DNA of 64,000 bases from Desulfovibrio sp. X2 (GCF_000422205.1 NZ_ATHV01000007.1:21515-85514); one strand, 5' to 3'; shown: positions 16,468-25,865, numbered from the stretch's first letter. Notes: generated from the letters alone by a model not told the origin. A program made the numbers and translations.

Positions 16468-17672
16468 ATGCGCCACGCGACTTCGGACTTGGGCAGCACG
16501 GGCCAGGATTCCTCGCGGCCGGTGCGGTCAAGGAGGACGATGCGGTTGGTGGAGGCCTCGAAGCCGCTCTCCGGCACGCCCACGACGTTGGCCGCGAGCA
16601 TGTCGCAGTTCTTGTTCTGGAGCTTGCGGCGGGCGTTCTCCACGAGGTTCGAGGTCTCGGCCGCGAAGCCGACGAGCATCTGCCCGGCCTTCTTGTTCTG
16701 GCCCATGGTGCGCAGGATGTCCGCGTTCAGCTCGAACTCGATGGCCAGCCTGCCGTCGCCCAACTGGTCCTTCTTGTACTTCTCGCGGCCCACGGGCACA
16801 GGGCGGAAGTCCGCCACCGCGGCCGTGAGACAGCCGATGTCCGTGTCCGGCCAGAGCACCATGGCCGCGTCGTACATCTCGCGCGCCGAGCGCACCTGAA
16901 GGACGCGCACGCCCTCGGGCATGCGCACCTCGCAGGGACCGACCACGGCCGTGACCTCGGCCCCGCGCAGCCAGGCGGCGGCGGCCAGGGAGGCGCCCAT
17001 GGCGCCGGAAGAGGGGTTGGACCAGAAGCGCACGCCGTCCCACATCTCGCGCGTGGGGCCGAGCGTGACCAGCACGCGGCGCCCCGCGAGATCCTGGGGC
17101 GCCAGGGCGCGCAGGGTGCGCATGCAGATCTCGTAGACGTCCGGCAGCCTGCCCTGCCCTTCCTCTCCGCAGGCCATGGAGCCGAGCCCGGGTTCGAGGC
17201 AGATGCAGCCGCGGCGCTTGAGCTTCTCCCAGTTCTCGCGCGTGGCCTCGGCCTCCCAGAGCCTGGGGTTCATGGCCGGGGCCAGGAGCAGCGGGCCGCG
17301 GAAGGCCAGCGCCTGGGCCGAGAGCATGTCGTCCGCGATGCCCGAGGCCAGCTTGGCGATGATGTTCGCCGTGGCCGGGGCGACGAGCATGGCGTCGGCG
17401 TTCTGGCCGGGCTCGAGATGCCCGAAGATGTCCGGGGATGCCGGGGCCTCGGACGGAAACATGCCGGAGTAGACCGGCGCCGCGCCCAGGGCCTCGAAGA
17501 GCAGGGGGCGCACGAATTCCTGCGCGGAACGGGTCAGCGTGGCGCCCACGCTGACCCCGCTCTTGAGCAACATCCGCAACAAATCCGGAGATTTGCACGA
17601 TGCTATCGAGCCGCAGACGCCGAGATGGACGCGTTTGCCGCCAAAGCAGGTGAATTCGGGCCGCACGCTCAT
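16437..17672 (-). CDS. coaBC: Bifunctional phosphopantothenoylcysteine synthetase/decarboxylase
   Basis: A 411-residue bifunctional enzyme for two steps of coenzyme A synthesis. The start is ATG 17672 (MSVRPEF), two bases after the lipoprotein stop; the longer frame is a shadow. The N-terminal CoaC flavoprotein domain shows GVCGSIASCK, APATANIIAKLASGIADD and APAMNPRLWE. The C-terminal CoaB domain shows VTLGPTREMWDGVRFWSNPSSGAMG in two parts (GPTREMWDGVRF; NPSSGAMG) and GREKYKKDQ. Length is normal. It lies between a lipoprotein gene and the unknown gene that overlaps its end. Confidence 0.96.
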   Translation of the reverse strand: MSVRPEFTCFGGKRVHLGVCGSIASCKSPDLLRMLLKSGVSVGATLTRSAQEFVRPLLFEALGAAPVYSGMFPSEAPASPDIFGHLEPGQNADAMLVAPATANIIAKLASGIADDMLSAQALAFRGPLLLAPAMNPRLWEAEATRENWEKLKRRGCICLEPGLGSMACGEEGQGRLPDVYEICMRTLRALAPQDLAGRRVLVTLGPTREMWDGVRFWSNPSSGAMGASLAAAAWLRGAEVTAVVGPCEVRMPEGVRVLQVRSAREMYDAAMVLWPDTDIGCLTAAVADFRPVPVGREKYKKDQLGDGRLAIEFELNADILRTMGQNKKAGQMLVGFAAETSNLVENARRKLQNKNCDMLAANVVGVPESGFEASTNRIVLLDRTGREESWPVLPKSEVAWRIWDHVSLLSS

Positions 17673-17674
17673 GA

Positions 17675-18244
17675 TTACTGGCTCAGATTCCGGACCTGGG
17701 GTGCGGAGTAGATGGTGGACGAACCGCCCGAGGTCTTGGGTTTGGAAGACATGCCCATGCCCCCGGAGTTCATCGAGGAGCCCATGTTGTCGCTGCCGCC
17801 GACCTTGATCTTCACGGCCTGGATCTCCACGCGGGTGTTGGCGAAGTTCTCGTCGATGACCCGGATGGTGCAGCGCTCGCGGGGCTTCTCGAAGATCAGC
17901 TCGGAGCTCTTGGACTTCATCACGTAGATGTTCTTCCACCCGTCCTTGGCCATGTTCTCGAGGAAGAAGTTGACCAGGCTCAGGTTCTCGACCCGGCCGT
18001 TGAAGACCTGGAAGCCGATCTTGAAGTCGGGGGACTCGATGACCGTGGAGTCCTTCACGTCGTAGGTAAGGTCCTTGTAGATGAGGATGTCGTCGAAATC
18101 GTAGTAGTAGTTGACGTCTTCCGCCTTGCCGCCCGAGTCGGTGCCGCTGCCCGGACCGGATCCGAGGTCAGCCGACTTCATGGAACAGGCGCTGAGTCCG
18201 AGAACCAGCACCGCCAGGGTGAGCCAGATGCGGCATTTGTGCAT
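17675..18244 (-). CDS. Predicted lipoprotein
   Basis: A 189-residue protein with a lipoprotein signal peptide (hydrophobic core about residues 7-18, lipobox LSAC with Cys20). A Gly/Ser-rich tether follows, then a compact domain of about 110 residues (DDILIYKDLTYDVKDSTVI; VNFFLENMAKDGWKNIYVM), and a Gly/Ser/Met-rich tail. It is likely anchored in the outer membrane or inner-membrane periplasmic face. The family is not recognised. It starts the run coaBC-unknown on the minus strand, with only two bases to coaBC. Confidence 0.8.
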   Translation of the reverse strand: MHKCRIWLTLAVLVLGLSACSMKSADLGSGPGSGTDSGGKAEDVNYYYDFDDILIYKDLTYDVKDSTVIESPDFKIGFQVFNGRVENLSLVNFFLENMAKDGWKNIYVMKSKSSELIFEKPRERCTIRVIDENFANTRVEIQAVKIKVGGSDNMGSSMNSGGMGMSSKPKTSGGSSTIYSAPQVRNLSQ

Positions 18245-18453
18245 GCCCGTCTTCCTCCTTGTCTCTGGAATCTGCTTGGGGTAAGCGGATGACGCCGCAC
18301 GGGACTCCGAGCTTTGTCCGCCGGATAACCTCCTGTGCAGCAGATACCTTAGCTCGGCCCAAAGCGCAACGAAACACGGCCGGGAAAGAGCCCGGGCCGC
18401 GGGTTCTCGCGCCTCTTCCCGGCACCCGGCACGCCGTGCGGCAACACCCTGTC

Positions 18454-19560
18454 ATGAACATGTCCGACGCACCCGACGAGCTGCTCGCCAGCTACGACTT
18501 CGCGCTCCCCGAGGAGCTCATCGCCCAGCACCCCGCGCCCCGGCGCGACGCCTCGCGCCTGATGGTCGTGGACCGCGCGGGCGAGGGCGAGGAGCTGGCC
18601 CGCTTCGCCGACCTCCCCCGCATCCTCTCCGAGCGGCTGCCCGAGGGCGCCCTGCTCGTGGCCAACAACTCGCGCGTGGCCCCTGCCAGACTCTTCGGCG
18701 CGCGCGCGAGCGGCGGCCGGGTGGAGATGCTGCTGCTCACGCCCCCTCCCCTGCTCGAACCGGAGCCGGACGCCGTCCCGGGCTTCTCGCGCGCCCGCGC
18801 CGAGGTCCTTCTGCGCGCCTCGAAGACGCTGCGCAGGGACGAGGAGCTCGACTTCGGCCCGGACCTCGTGGTGCGGGTCGGGGCGCGCGGCGAGTTCGGC
18901 CGCCACGAGGTGGAGCTTTCCTGGCGCGGGGAACTGGCCGCCGTGCTGGCAAAACAGGGCTGCATGCCCCTGCCGCCCTACATCCGGCGCGAGGCCGCCG
19001 GCGACGACATGGAGCGCTACCAGACGGTCTACGCGAGCGCGGACAAGGCCGGGTCCGTGGCCGCGCCCACGGCCGGGCTGCACTTCACGCCCGAGGTGCG
19101 CGCGGACCTTGCCGCGCGGGGCATCGAGTGGGCCGAGGTCACGCTTTACGTGGGCTACGGCACCTTCAGCCCGGTACGCGCGGCCGACATCCGCGACCAC
19201 CGCATGCACGCGGAGTGGGTGGAGGTCCCCGAGGCCACGGCCGCGGCGGTGGCCAGGGCTAAGGCCGAGGGCAGGCCCGTGCTCGCCGTGGGCACCACCT
19301 CGGTCAGGAGCCTCGAGGGGGCCTTCGCGCAGACCGGGGAGCCGGCTCCGTTCTGCGGCACCACGAGCATCTTCATCCGCCCCGGCTTTCGCTTCCGGGT
19401 CGTCGACCACATGCTCACGAACTTCCACCTCCCTTTATCTTCCCTCATAATCATGGTATCGGCATTCGCCGGACGAGTTCGCATCCTATCCGCTTACGAC
19501 CGCGCGGTCCGTGAGAGATTCCGTTTTTTCTCCTACGGCGATGCCATGCTCATCCTGTAA
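18454..19560 (+). CDS. queA: S-adenosylmethionine:tRNA ribosyltransferase-isomerase
   Basis: A protein of 368 residues from ATG 18454 (or 366 from 18460). QueA transfers the ribose part of SAM to 7-aminomethyl-deazaguanine in tRNA, giving epoxyqueuosine. Visible family motifs are FALPEELIAQHPAPRRDASRL near the N terminus (split here as FALPEELIAQHP and RRDASRL), VANNSRVAPARLFG, VAAPTAGLHFT, VTLYVGYGTFSPV and NFHLPLSSLIIMVSAF. The frame is open to 18259, but the extra 65 residues lack family similarity and are rejected. It is divergent from the lipoprotein gene and precedes the oxidoreductase operon. Confidence 0.95.
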   Translation: MNMSDAPDELLASYDFALPEELIAQHPAPRRDASRLMVVDRAGEGEELARFADLPRILSERLPEGALLVANNSRVAPARLFGARASGGRVEMLLLTPPPLLEPEPDAVPGFSRARAEVLLRASKTLRRDEELDFGPDLVVRVGARGEFGRHEVELSWRGELAAVLAKQGCMPLPPYIRREAAGDDMERYQTVYASADKAGSVAAPTAGLHFTPEVRADLAARGIEWAEVTLYVGYGTFSPVRAADIRDHRMHAEWVEVPEATAAAVARAKAEGRPVLAVGTTSVRSLEGAFAQTGEPAPFCGTTSIFIRPGFRFRVVDHMLTNFHLPLSSLIIMVSAFAGRVRILSAYDRAVRERFRFFSYGDAMLIL

Positions 19561-19600
19561 TTCGCCCCACGGGGCCATTCCACCATACCGGGAGCCGGAC

Positions 19601-19843
19601 ATGTCCCGAATCGTCATCCGCGAGGAACGCTGCAAAGGCTGCCTCCTCTGCACGACCGCCTGCCCCAAGGGGCTGATCGTGCAGTCGGAGCGCTTCAACG
19701 CCATGGGCTACAAGGTCGCCGAAGTGCCCGAGGGCAAGATGTCCGAGTGCACGGGCTGCGCCTCCTGCGCCAAGCTCTGCCCGGACTGCTGCATCACGGT
19801 CTACAAGACCGTGAAGGAAGCGGCCAAGAAGGAGAAGAAGTGA
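19601..19843 (+). CDS. korD: 2-oxoacid:ferredoxin oxidoreductase, ferredoxin-type delta subunit
   Basis: An 80-residue bacterial-type ferredoxin. Two 4Fe-4S motifs are visible, CKGCLLCTTACPKG (about residues 11-24) and CTGCASCAKLCPDC (about 51-64). The start at ATG 19601 is preceded by GGGAG; the longer frame reads into the queA end. It passes electrons from the thiamine-dependent catalytic subunits to ferredoxin. The stop overlaps the next ATG (TGATG), so it is coupled to the alpha subunit. Confidence 0.92.
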   Translation: MSRIVIREERCKGCLLCTTACPKGLIVQSERFNAMGYKVAEVPEGKMSECTGCASCAKLCPDCCITVYKTVKEAAKKEKK

Positions 19844-20904
19844 TGGCCCAGCGCATCTTCATCAAAGGCAACGAGGCCATCGCCCGGGGTGCGCTGGCCG
19901 CCGGGTGCACCTGCTACTTCGGCTATCCCATCACCCCCCAGAACGACATCCCCGAATTCATGTCCTCGGCCATCTGCGAGGCAGGCGGACAGTTCGTCCA
20001 GGCCGAGAGCGAGATCGCCGCGGCCAACATGCTGCTCGGCGCCGCCTCCGCAGGCGTGCGCGCCATGACCTCGAGCTCGTCCCCCGGCGTTTCGCTCAAG
20101 CAGGAGGCCATCTCCTACATGGCGGGCTCCGAGCTGCCCGGCGTGATCGTGAACATGAACCGCGGCGGCCCGGGCCTCGGCGACATCGGCCCCTCGCAGG
20201 GCGACTACTTCCAGTCCGTGAAGGGCGGCGGCCACGGCGACTACCGCACACTGGTCCTGGCCCCGGCCACCTGCCAGGAGGCCTACGACCTGACCATCCT
20301 GGCCTTCCAGCTGGCCTTCACCTACCGGAACCCCGTGCTCATCCTGGGCGATGCGATCATCGGCCAGACCAAGGAGCCGGTCACCCCCTGGACGCCGGAG
20401 AAGCTGAACCCGGACGAGGCCGCCTCCTGGCGCCTGGACGGCGCCAAGGGCCGCCCCTCCCGCCTGCTCAAGTCCCTCTTCCTGGAGGACGGGGCCCTGG
20501 CCGGGCAGAACCTTCGCCTCAAGGCCAAGTACGAGAAGATGGCCGCCGAGGTCCGCTTCGAGTCCTTCGAGACCGAGGACGCGGAACTGGTGGTGGTCGC
20601 CTACGGCTCCATCGGCCGCATCGCCAAGAGCGCCGTGCGGAAGCTGCGCGCCAAAGGAAAGAAGGTCGGGCTCTTCCGCCCCATCACCCTCTTCCCCTTC
20701 CCGAGCGCCGCGCTTGCCGAGCTGGCCAAGGCGGGCAAGCGCTTCCTGACCGTGGAGCACAACCTGGGCCAGATGGTCGAGGACGTCCGCCTCAGCGTGC
20801 TGCCGCACGCGGACAGCGGCTTCTTCAGCATCCTGCCCGGCAACCTGCCCACGCCGGACGATTTCGAGCAGCCCATCCTGCAATCCCTGGCCGGAACCTT
20901 GTGA
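19843..20904 (+). CDS. korA: 2-oxoacid:ferredoxin oxidoreductase alpha subunit (VorB/KorA type)
   Basis: A 353-residue subunit. The start overlaps the delta-subunit stop by one base. The sequence YFGYPITPQNDIPEFM, ESEIAAANMLLGAASAGVRAMT (shown in parts: ESEIAAANM; GVRAMTSSSSPG) and PGVIVNMNRGGPGLG are typical of the alpha (pyrimidine-domain) subunit. Together with beta and gamma it oxidatively decarboxylates a 2-oxoacid to the acyl-CoA and reduces ferredoxin. Whether the substrate is 2-oxoglutarate or branched-chain 2-oxoacids cannot be decided from the sequence. Confidence 0.92.
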   Translation: MAQRIFIKGNEAIARGALAAGCTCYFGYPITPQNDIPEFMSSAICEAGGQFVQAESEIAAANMLLGAASAGVRAMTSSSSPGVSLKQEAISYMAGSELPGVIVNMNRGGPGLGDIGPSQGDYFQSVKGGGHGDYRTLVLAPATCQEAYDLTILAFQLAFTYRNPVLILGDAIIGQTKEPVTPWTPEKLNPDEAASWRLDGAKGRPSRLLKSLFLEDGALAGQNLRLKAKYEKMAAEVRFESFETEDAELVVVAYGSIGRIAKSAVRKLRAKGKKVGLFRPITLFPFPSAALAELAKAGKRFLTVEHNLGQMVEDVRLSVLPHADSGFFSILPGNLPTPDDFEQPILQSLAGTL

Positions 20905-20914
20905 GGTGCACGCC

Positions 20915-21673
20915 ATGACTGAAAAGATCGCATTCCAGACGCCCGAGAGCGTTGTCGACCGGGCGACCCACTACTGCCCCGGCTGCCACCACGGCACCAT
21001 CCACCGCCTGGTGGGCGAGGTCCTGGACGAGATGGGGCTGCGCGAGGAGACCATCCTCGTGGCCTCCATCGGCTGCTCGGTCTTCCTCTACAACTACCTG
21101 GACGTGGACGCCGTGGAGGCGCCGCACGGACGCGCCCCGGCCGTGGCCACGGGCGTGAAGCGCGCGCGCGGCGACAAGGTGGTCTTCGCCTACCAGGGCG
21201 ACGGCGACCTGGCCTCCATCGGCATGGCCGAGATCATGCACGCGGCCAACCGGGGCGAGCGCATCACCATCATCTTCGTGAACAACACGGTCTACGGCAT
21301 GACCGGCGGCCAGATGGCCCCCACGACCATGGAAGGCCAGAAGACCACCACCTGCCCCTCGGGCCGCTGCCCGGAAAAGCACGGCCTGCCCATCCGCATG
21401 GCCGAGATCATCGGCACGCTCGGCGGGGTCGCCTACTGCGCCCGCGTGGCCGTGGACACGGTGAAGAACCTGACCCAGGCCAAGAAGGCCATCCGCCGCG
21501 CCTTCGAGGTCCAGACCACGGGCCAGGGCTTCGGCTTCGTGGAGCTGCTCTCCACCTGCCCCACCAACTGGCGCATGACCCCGGTGAAGGCCAACGAGCG
21601 CATCGCCAAGGAGATGATCCCCTATTTCCCGCTGGGCGTGTTCAAGGACATCCCGGCAGAGGAGTGCGCGTAA
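20915..21673 (+). CDS. korB: 2-oxoacid:ferredoxin oxidoreductase beta subunit (TPP-binding)
   Basis: A 252-residue protein from ATG 20915, which has GAGG nine bases upstream; a GTG at 20906 is less likely. The N-terminal THYCPGCHHGTIHRL has a CxxC found in this subunit family. The thiamine pyrophosphate motif GDGDLASIGMAEIMHAANR (about residues 90-108) and NNTVYGMTGGQMAPT follow. Its stop overlaps the gamma-subunit start (TAATG). Confidence 0.93.
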   Translation: MTEKIAFQTPESVVDRATHYCPGCHHGTIHRLVGEVLDEMGLREETILVASIGCSVFLYNYLDVDAVEAPHGRAPAVATGVKRARGDKVVFAYQGDGDLASIGMAEIMHAANRGERITIIFVNNTVYGMTGGQMAPTTMEGQKTTTCPSGRCPEKHGLPIRMAEIIGTLGGVAYCARVAVDTVKNLTQAKKAIRRAFEVQTTGQGFGFVELLSTCPTNWRMTPVKANERIAKEMIPYFPLGVFKDIPAEECA

Positions 21674-22215
21674 TGTACCAGGACGTCATCATCGCGGGCT
21701 TCGGCGGCCAGGGCGTGATGCTCATCGGCAACCTGCTGGCTTACGCGGGCATGCACGCGGGGCTGAACGTGACCTACATCCCGGTCTACGGGCCGGAGAT
21801 GCGCGGCGGCACGGCCAACTGCACCGTGGTCCTCTCGGACGACGACATCGGCTCGCCCATCATCCACGCGCCCCTCGGCCTCATCGCGCTGAACCGTCCC
21901 TCGCTGGACAAGTTCCAGCCGCGGCTGCAAAACGGGGGCGTCTTCATCGTCAACTCCTCGCTCATCGACGAGGGGCTGATCGACAAGGAGCGCGTAAAGG
22001 CCCTGGCCGTGCCCTGCAACGACATCGCGGACAAGCTCGGCAACTCGCGCCTGGCCAACATGGTGGCGCTGGGCGCCTACGTGCAGGCCAGCGGCGCGGT
22101 GAAGCTCGACTCCGTGATCGACAGCCTGCCCGAGGTCATCTCGGCCCACTACAGCCACCTCATCCCCAAGAACAGCGAAGCCCTGCAGGCCGGCGCCGCC
22201 TTCGTGGCGGGCTAG
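21673..22215 (+). CDS. korC: 2-oxoacid:ferredoxin oxidoreductase gamma subunit
   Basis: A 180-residue subunit starting MYQDVIIAGFGGQGVMLIG, the classical gamma-domain N terminus, with TYIPVYGPEMRGGTANC following. It completes the D-A-B-C operon. All four genes overlap or nearly touch. The operon ends in a strong hairpin at 22237-22281. Confidence 0.93.
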   Translation: MYQDVIIAGFGGQGVMLIGNLLAYAGMHAGLNVTYIPVYGPEMRGGTANCTVVLSDDDIGSPIIHAPLGLIALNRPSLDKFQPRLQNGGVFIVNSSLIDEGLIDKERVKALAVPCNDIADKLGNSRLANMVALGAYVQASGAVKLDSVIDSLPEVISAHYSHLIPKNSEALQAGAAFVAG

Positions 22216-22236
22216 CCGAACGCGGCCTTCCCGGCC

Positions 22237-22281
22237 GCCGCGCTCCGGTTCACCGCTCTGACGGTGGGACCGGAGCGCGGC
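22237..22281 (+). terminator. Terminator-like hairpin after the korDABC operon
   Basis: The arms GCCGCGCTCCGGT (22237-22249) and ACCGGAGCGCGGC (22269-22281) pair perfectly, with an inner CACCG/CGGTG stem. A pyrimidine-rich CCCCCTCCCCTTTTTC stretch follows about 10 bases later. Confidence 0.6.
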
Positions 22282-22820
22282 GCTGCCGACGCCCCCCTCC
22301 CCTTTTTCTCCCTTCCACCTCACTCCGTTCCGACCGACTCCGCAGTCTCAATCAACCTTCGCCTCGCGCACACGATATCGCCCTGGCGTTTTCATCGCTT
22401 CGGAAGGCTCCCGCTCCGAAATTTTGCCGCCGCGGAAAGGCCCCTCCGCGCGCAGAGGCACACGGCGCACGCCGCGCAGCCGAGGCCGCGCGAGAGGGCC
22501 GCAAACGGGTCTCTGTGGCCTCGGCACCGGCCATGAAGGAAAAGACCCGGCCAGCCTCGTGAAAACGCATTCCTGGGCGAATACGGAGGTCGTTTTTTCG
22601 GCCGGATTCCTGCCGTTTTCCCGTCGAGCGGGACGTGGTGGCCAGGACGCAGCCCGGGCTCACGAGAGGAGGCCGGAAGAAGCCGAACCCTGATATGTGG
22701 AAAGGGATGCCGGATGGGGGCGCAAGACCGCCTCGAGGCGGCCGGGCCGAACTTGCGGGGCGACGGACATCCGGACTACAAGGACGCGATCCGAGAAACC
22801 GCCACAACCCACGGACTCCC
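22282..22820. other. 540-bp gap upstream of aroE
   Basis: I see no credible gene here. The frame open into aroE lacks family similarity. The region has a T/C-rich start and several GC-rich short inverted repeats (for example around 22440-22490). A small RNA or long leader cannot be excluded. Confidence 0.4.
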
Positions 22821-23690
22821 ATGAACGCCACGCGCACGGGCCAGGACTTCCTGGTCGTCGAGAAGATCTGCGGCATCATCGGCCACCCGCTCGGCCACTC
22901 CCTGAGCCCCCTGCTGCACAACGCCATGTTCCAGCACCTGGGGCTCCCCTACGCCTACACGGCCTGGCCCACGCCGCCCGACAGGCTCGCCGCCGTGGTG
23001 GCCGGGGTGCGCGCCCTGCCCGTGCACGGCCTGAGCGTGACCATCCCCCACAAGGAGGAGGTCATGGCCCTGTGCGACGAGGTCACGGAGCGCGCCCGGG
23101 CCATCGGCGCGGTGAACACGCTGTACTGGCGCGACGGTCGTCTCGTGGGCGAGAACACCGACGTGACCGGCTTCTGCGCGCCGCTGCGCGGCCTGCCCGG
23201 CGCCGCGGCGGAGCTCTCCCCCGCCCTGGTGCTCGGCGCGGGCGGCGTGGCCCGGGCCGCGGTGGCGGGTCTGCGCGAGCTCGGCGCAGGGAGGATCATC
23301 CTGGCCAACCGCTCGCCCGAGCGGGGGCGCGCCCTGGCCCGGGAGATGAGCTGCGAGGTCGTGGCCTGGGAGGAGCGCGGAGACGTGGGGCCGACGCTCG
23401 TGGTCAACGCCACGGCGCTCGGCATGTCCGGCGAACGAGTCGACCAGAGCCCCTGGCCCGCCGAGGCCTTCCGGCCGGGCATGATCGCCTACGACCTGGT
23501 CTACAACCCGGTGCGCACGCGCTTCGTGCGCGAGGCCGAGGAGGCGGGTTGCCGGGCGGTGGACGGCCTGACCATGTTCCTGGAACAGGCCGCCGAGCAG
23601 TTCAGGCTTTGGACCGGCTGCGAGATGGACATGGCGCTCGGCCGCTCGCTGCTCGCCGAGGCCCTGTCCGCACCCCACGGCGCGTCCTGA
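22821..23690 (+). CDS. aroE: Shikimate dehydrogenase
   Basis: A 289-residue enzyme from ATG 22821 that reduces 3-dehydroshikimate with NADPH in aromatic amino acid synthesis. Visible motifs: GHSLSPLLHN (shikimate-binding serines, about residues 25-34), TIPHKE (catalytic Lys, about 75-80), GENTDVTGF (catalytic Asp, about 111-119), and GAGGVARAAVAGL (NADP-binding, about 140-152). There is a 14-residue N-terminal extension ahead of the usual first strand. It appears to be a single-gene unit, preceded and followed by non-coding stretches. Confidence 0.95.
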   Translation: MNATRTGQDFLVVEKICGIIGHPLGHSLSPLLHNAMFQHLGLPYAYTAWPTPPDRLAAVVAGVRALPVHGLSVTIPHKEEVMALCDEVTERARAIGAVNTLYWRDGRLVGENTDVTGFCAPLRGLPGAAAELSPALVLGAGGVARAAVAGLRELGAGRIILANRSPERGRALAREMSCEVVAWEERGDVGPTLVVNATALGMSGERVDQSPWPAEAFRPGMIAYDLVYNPVRTRFVREAEEAGCRAVDGLTMFLEQAAEQFRLWTGCEMDMALGRSLLAEALSAPHGAS

Positions 23691-24164
23691 GCAGGCTTCC
23701 GCGCTCACCGGATCGGGCCGCATTTCACCTGTCCTGCCTGGATTTCAGCCAGCGCCCCGGGGCAGTCCGACCTTCAGGCCGGACTGCCGACCTCGAAAAT
23801 CCGCCCTGCCCTCCCGCCCTGGGTGGAAAATATCCGCTCTCCGGAAAGCCTTCGTCCTGCCCTGTTTCGCCGTTTATTTCGTGCGTGCCAAGCCACTTTT
23901 GCCGAAGACGGAACACGCCCGTTTCGGACGTATCTCCATGCCGTTTGCGACGACGAGAAGGGTCATAAAAGAAGCGATTCAAACCCAAAGCATTCCGCGA
24001 CATGAAGGGCGCCGAACAGCTGCAGAAGCAGCGTCGTCCGGCGTCGCTCAACAAAGCTATTTATTGATGTATTTGTTTACAAAATGTAAACATCAATAAA
24101 AACAGTTATTTACAGATTGGATCAGCCAATCCTTCAGATGCACGTATCCTGGGAAGCGGGGAGG
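23691..24164. other. Gap that turns AT-rich towards the mltD-type gene
   Basis: Near aroE there is a hairpin GGCAGTCCG (23761-23769) / CGGACTGCC (23780-23788), a likely aroE 3' structure. The last ~120 bases are AT-rich, unlike the rest of the window, with an inverted repeat GTTTAC (24075-24080) / GTAAAC (24086-24091). No gene is seen. Confidence 0.5.
24097..24131 (-). terminator. Terminator of the LysM transglycosylase gene
   Basis: On the minus strand GATTGG (24131-24126) pairs with CCAATC (24120-24115), and 12 bases further on lies GTTTTTATTG. The site starts 34 bases after the gene's stop. It fits a rho-independent terminator with a weak stem. Confidence 0.5.
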
Positions 24165-25865
24165 TTACTCGAGTCGGATGCGGAGCGACTGGCCGGGCTG
24201 GAGCACGTCGTCGTGGTCCAGGTTGTTCCGGCTCAGGATGCTGGTGGGATTGACGTTGTACTTGCGGGCGATGGCCCAGACGGTATCACCCTGCTGCACG
24301 TGGTAGGTCGTCTCCCGATACGCGCCCTTGGCCTTGGCGACCTGCTCGCGCGTCTCGGCCTCTCCGACCGAGGGGATGTAGAGCTTCTGCCCGACACGCA
24401 GGTGGCGGCCGTTCTTCATGCCGTTGGCGGCCAGCAGCGTGTCCACGCTGACCTCGTACCGGGTGGCGATGTCCCAGATGGTATCGCCGTTCTTGACCTT
24501 GTAATTCGCGCGCTTGGCAGCAATGCTGCGCGTTTTTGCGCTCGCGCTCTCGGCCTTGGAAGCGGAGGCATGGCGGCCGCGCGGCTGCGGGTCGTCCGCC
24601 GAGGCCACGGCCTCGGCCCTGTTCTGGCCCGGGACCATGACTTCCTGCCCAGGATGCAGCGTGGAGGCCAGCTCGTTGTTCAGCTTGCGCAGCACGCTGA
24701 TGGGCACCTCGAAACGGTGCGAGATGGCCCACCAGGAGTCGCCCGAGCGCACGTGGTAGCGCACGTAGCCCGCGAAGGGCCTGGCCTCTGGCTTCGCGAG
24801 GTAGGCCTTGGCGTAGGCCACCTGCTCGGTCGGAATCCAGATCGAGGCCTCGTGCTCCGGCGGGCTCACGGTGCGCCTGAAGGCGGGGTTCATGTCCGCG
24901 AACTTGGACCAGGACATGTTGCAGCTGCGGGCCAGGGCCATCAGGTCGGTGCCGCCCTTGACCTTGAGCTCGGTGACCTCGGCCCCCTGATCCCAGTCGA
25001 TGGGCTCGAAGCCGAGCTCCTTCAAGTGCCTGACGATCTTGCACAGGGCCAGGAACTTGGGGACGTAGCGGCGGGTCTCGGCCTTCAGGTACTCGCTGGT
25101 CTTGCAGATTTCGAAATAGTCGTTGGTGCCGCTCTTCTGGATGACGCGGGAGATCTTGCCCTCGCCCGCGTTGTAGGCGGCCAGCGCCAGATACCAGTCG
25201 CCGAACATCTCGTAGAGGTTCGAGAGGTAGGTCACGGCGGCCCCGGTGGCCTTGTACGGATCGCGGCGCTCGTCGATCCACCAGTCGACCTCCAGGCCAT
25301 ACTTGCGCGCGGTGTAGGGCATGAACTGCCACATGCCGCATGCGCCCGCGCTGGAGGTGACGGTCGGGTTGTAGCCGGATTCGGCGAAGGGCAGGACGAC
25401 GAGGTCCTCGGGCAGCCCCTTGTCGCGCAGCACCTGCCGCACATAGGGCAGATAGGGGCGTGCGTTGTCGAGCCAGTGCTCGAAGGCCCTGCGGCCGCGC
25501 TTGGGGTTGCCGTTCTCGTCGACGGCCGTGAAGAACTTGAAGTAGTTGACGAAATCAGCGGTCTCGCGCTGGTCGAGGTCGAACTTGAGGGTGTCGGAAT
25601 CGTTCTGCAGCACGCTCTGCTGCTGCTGCGTCAGCGCGTCCTGCTCCGCTTCCGCCTCGTCGCCGTCACTGACGTCGGCATCCCCGTTCTGCGTCGCGGC
25701 GACCTTCTGCTTGGCGGCCTTCTGGGCGCTCGGCATGGTCGCCGCAGGCTTGTGCATGCCTGCGGAACACGCGGAAAGGATGAGGATGAAAGAAAAAAGA
25801 AGCAGGAACTTGAAAGGCTTATGCGCACCCGAGGGTGTTGAGGTCTGGTCTGTATGAAACTGCAT
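24165..25865 (-). CDS. mltD: Membrane-bound lytic transglycosylase with three LysM domains (MltD type)
   Basis: A lipoprotein of 566 residues from ATG 25865, chosen because it just precedes the signal peptide (FLLLFSFILILSAC). The SLT catalytic domain (about residues 130-260) shows VLPFAESGYNPTVTSSAGACG in two parts (catalytic Glu in FAESGYNP) and GMWQFMPYTARKYGL, then AAYNAGEGKISRVI. Three LysM peptidoglycan-binding repeats follow, beginning YHVRSGDSWWAIS, YKVKNGDTIWDIA and YHVQQGDTVWAIA. It cleaves peptidoglycan with formation of anhydromuramic acid, at the periplasmic face. The gene stands alone, divergent from rlmB. Confidence 0.93.
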   Translation of the reverse strand: MQFHTDQTSTPSGAHKPFKFLLLFSFILILSACSAGMHKPAATMPSAQKAAKQKVAATQNGDADVSDGDEAEAEQDALTQQQQSVLQNDSDTLKFDLDQRETADFVNYFKFFTAVDENGNPKRGRRAFEHWLDNARPYLPYVRQVLRDKGLPEDLVVLPFAESGYNPTVTSSAGACGMWQFMPYTARKYGLEVDWWIDERRDPYKATGAAVTYLSNLYEMFGDWYLALAAYNAGEGKISRVIQKSGTNDYFEICKTSEYLKAETRRYVPKFLALCKIVRHLKELGFEPIDWDQGAEVTELKVKGGTDLMALARSCNMSWSKFADMNPAFRRTVSPPEHEASIWIPTEQVAYAKAYLAKPEARPFAGYVRYHVRSGDSWWAISHRFEVPISVLRKLNNELASTLHPGQEVMVPGQNRAEAVASADDPQPRGRHASASKAESASAKTRSIAAKRANYKVKNGDTIWDIATRYEVSVDTLLAANGMKNGRHLRVGQKLYIPSVGEAETREQVAKAKGAYRETTYHVQQGDTVWAIARKYNVNPTSILSRNNLDHDDVLQPGQSLRIRLE

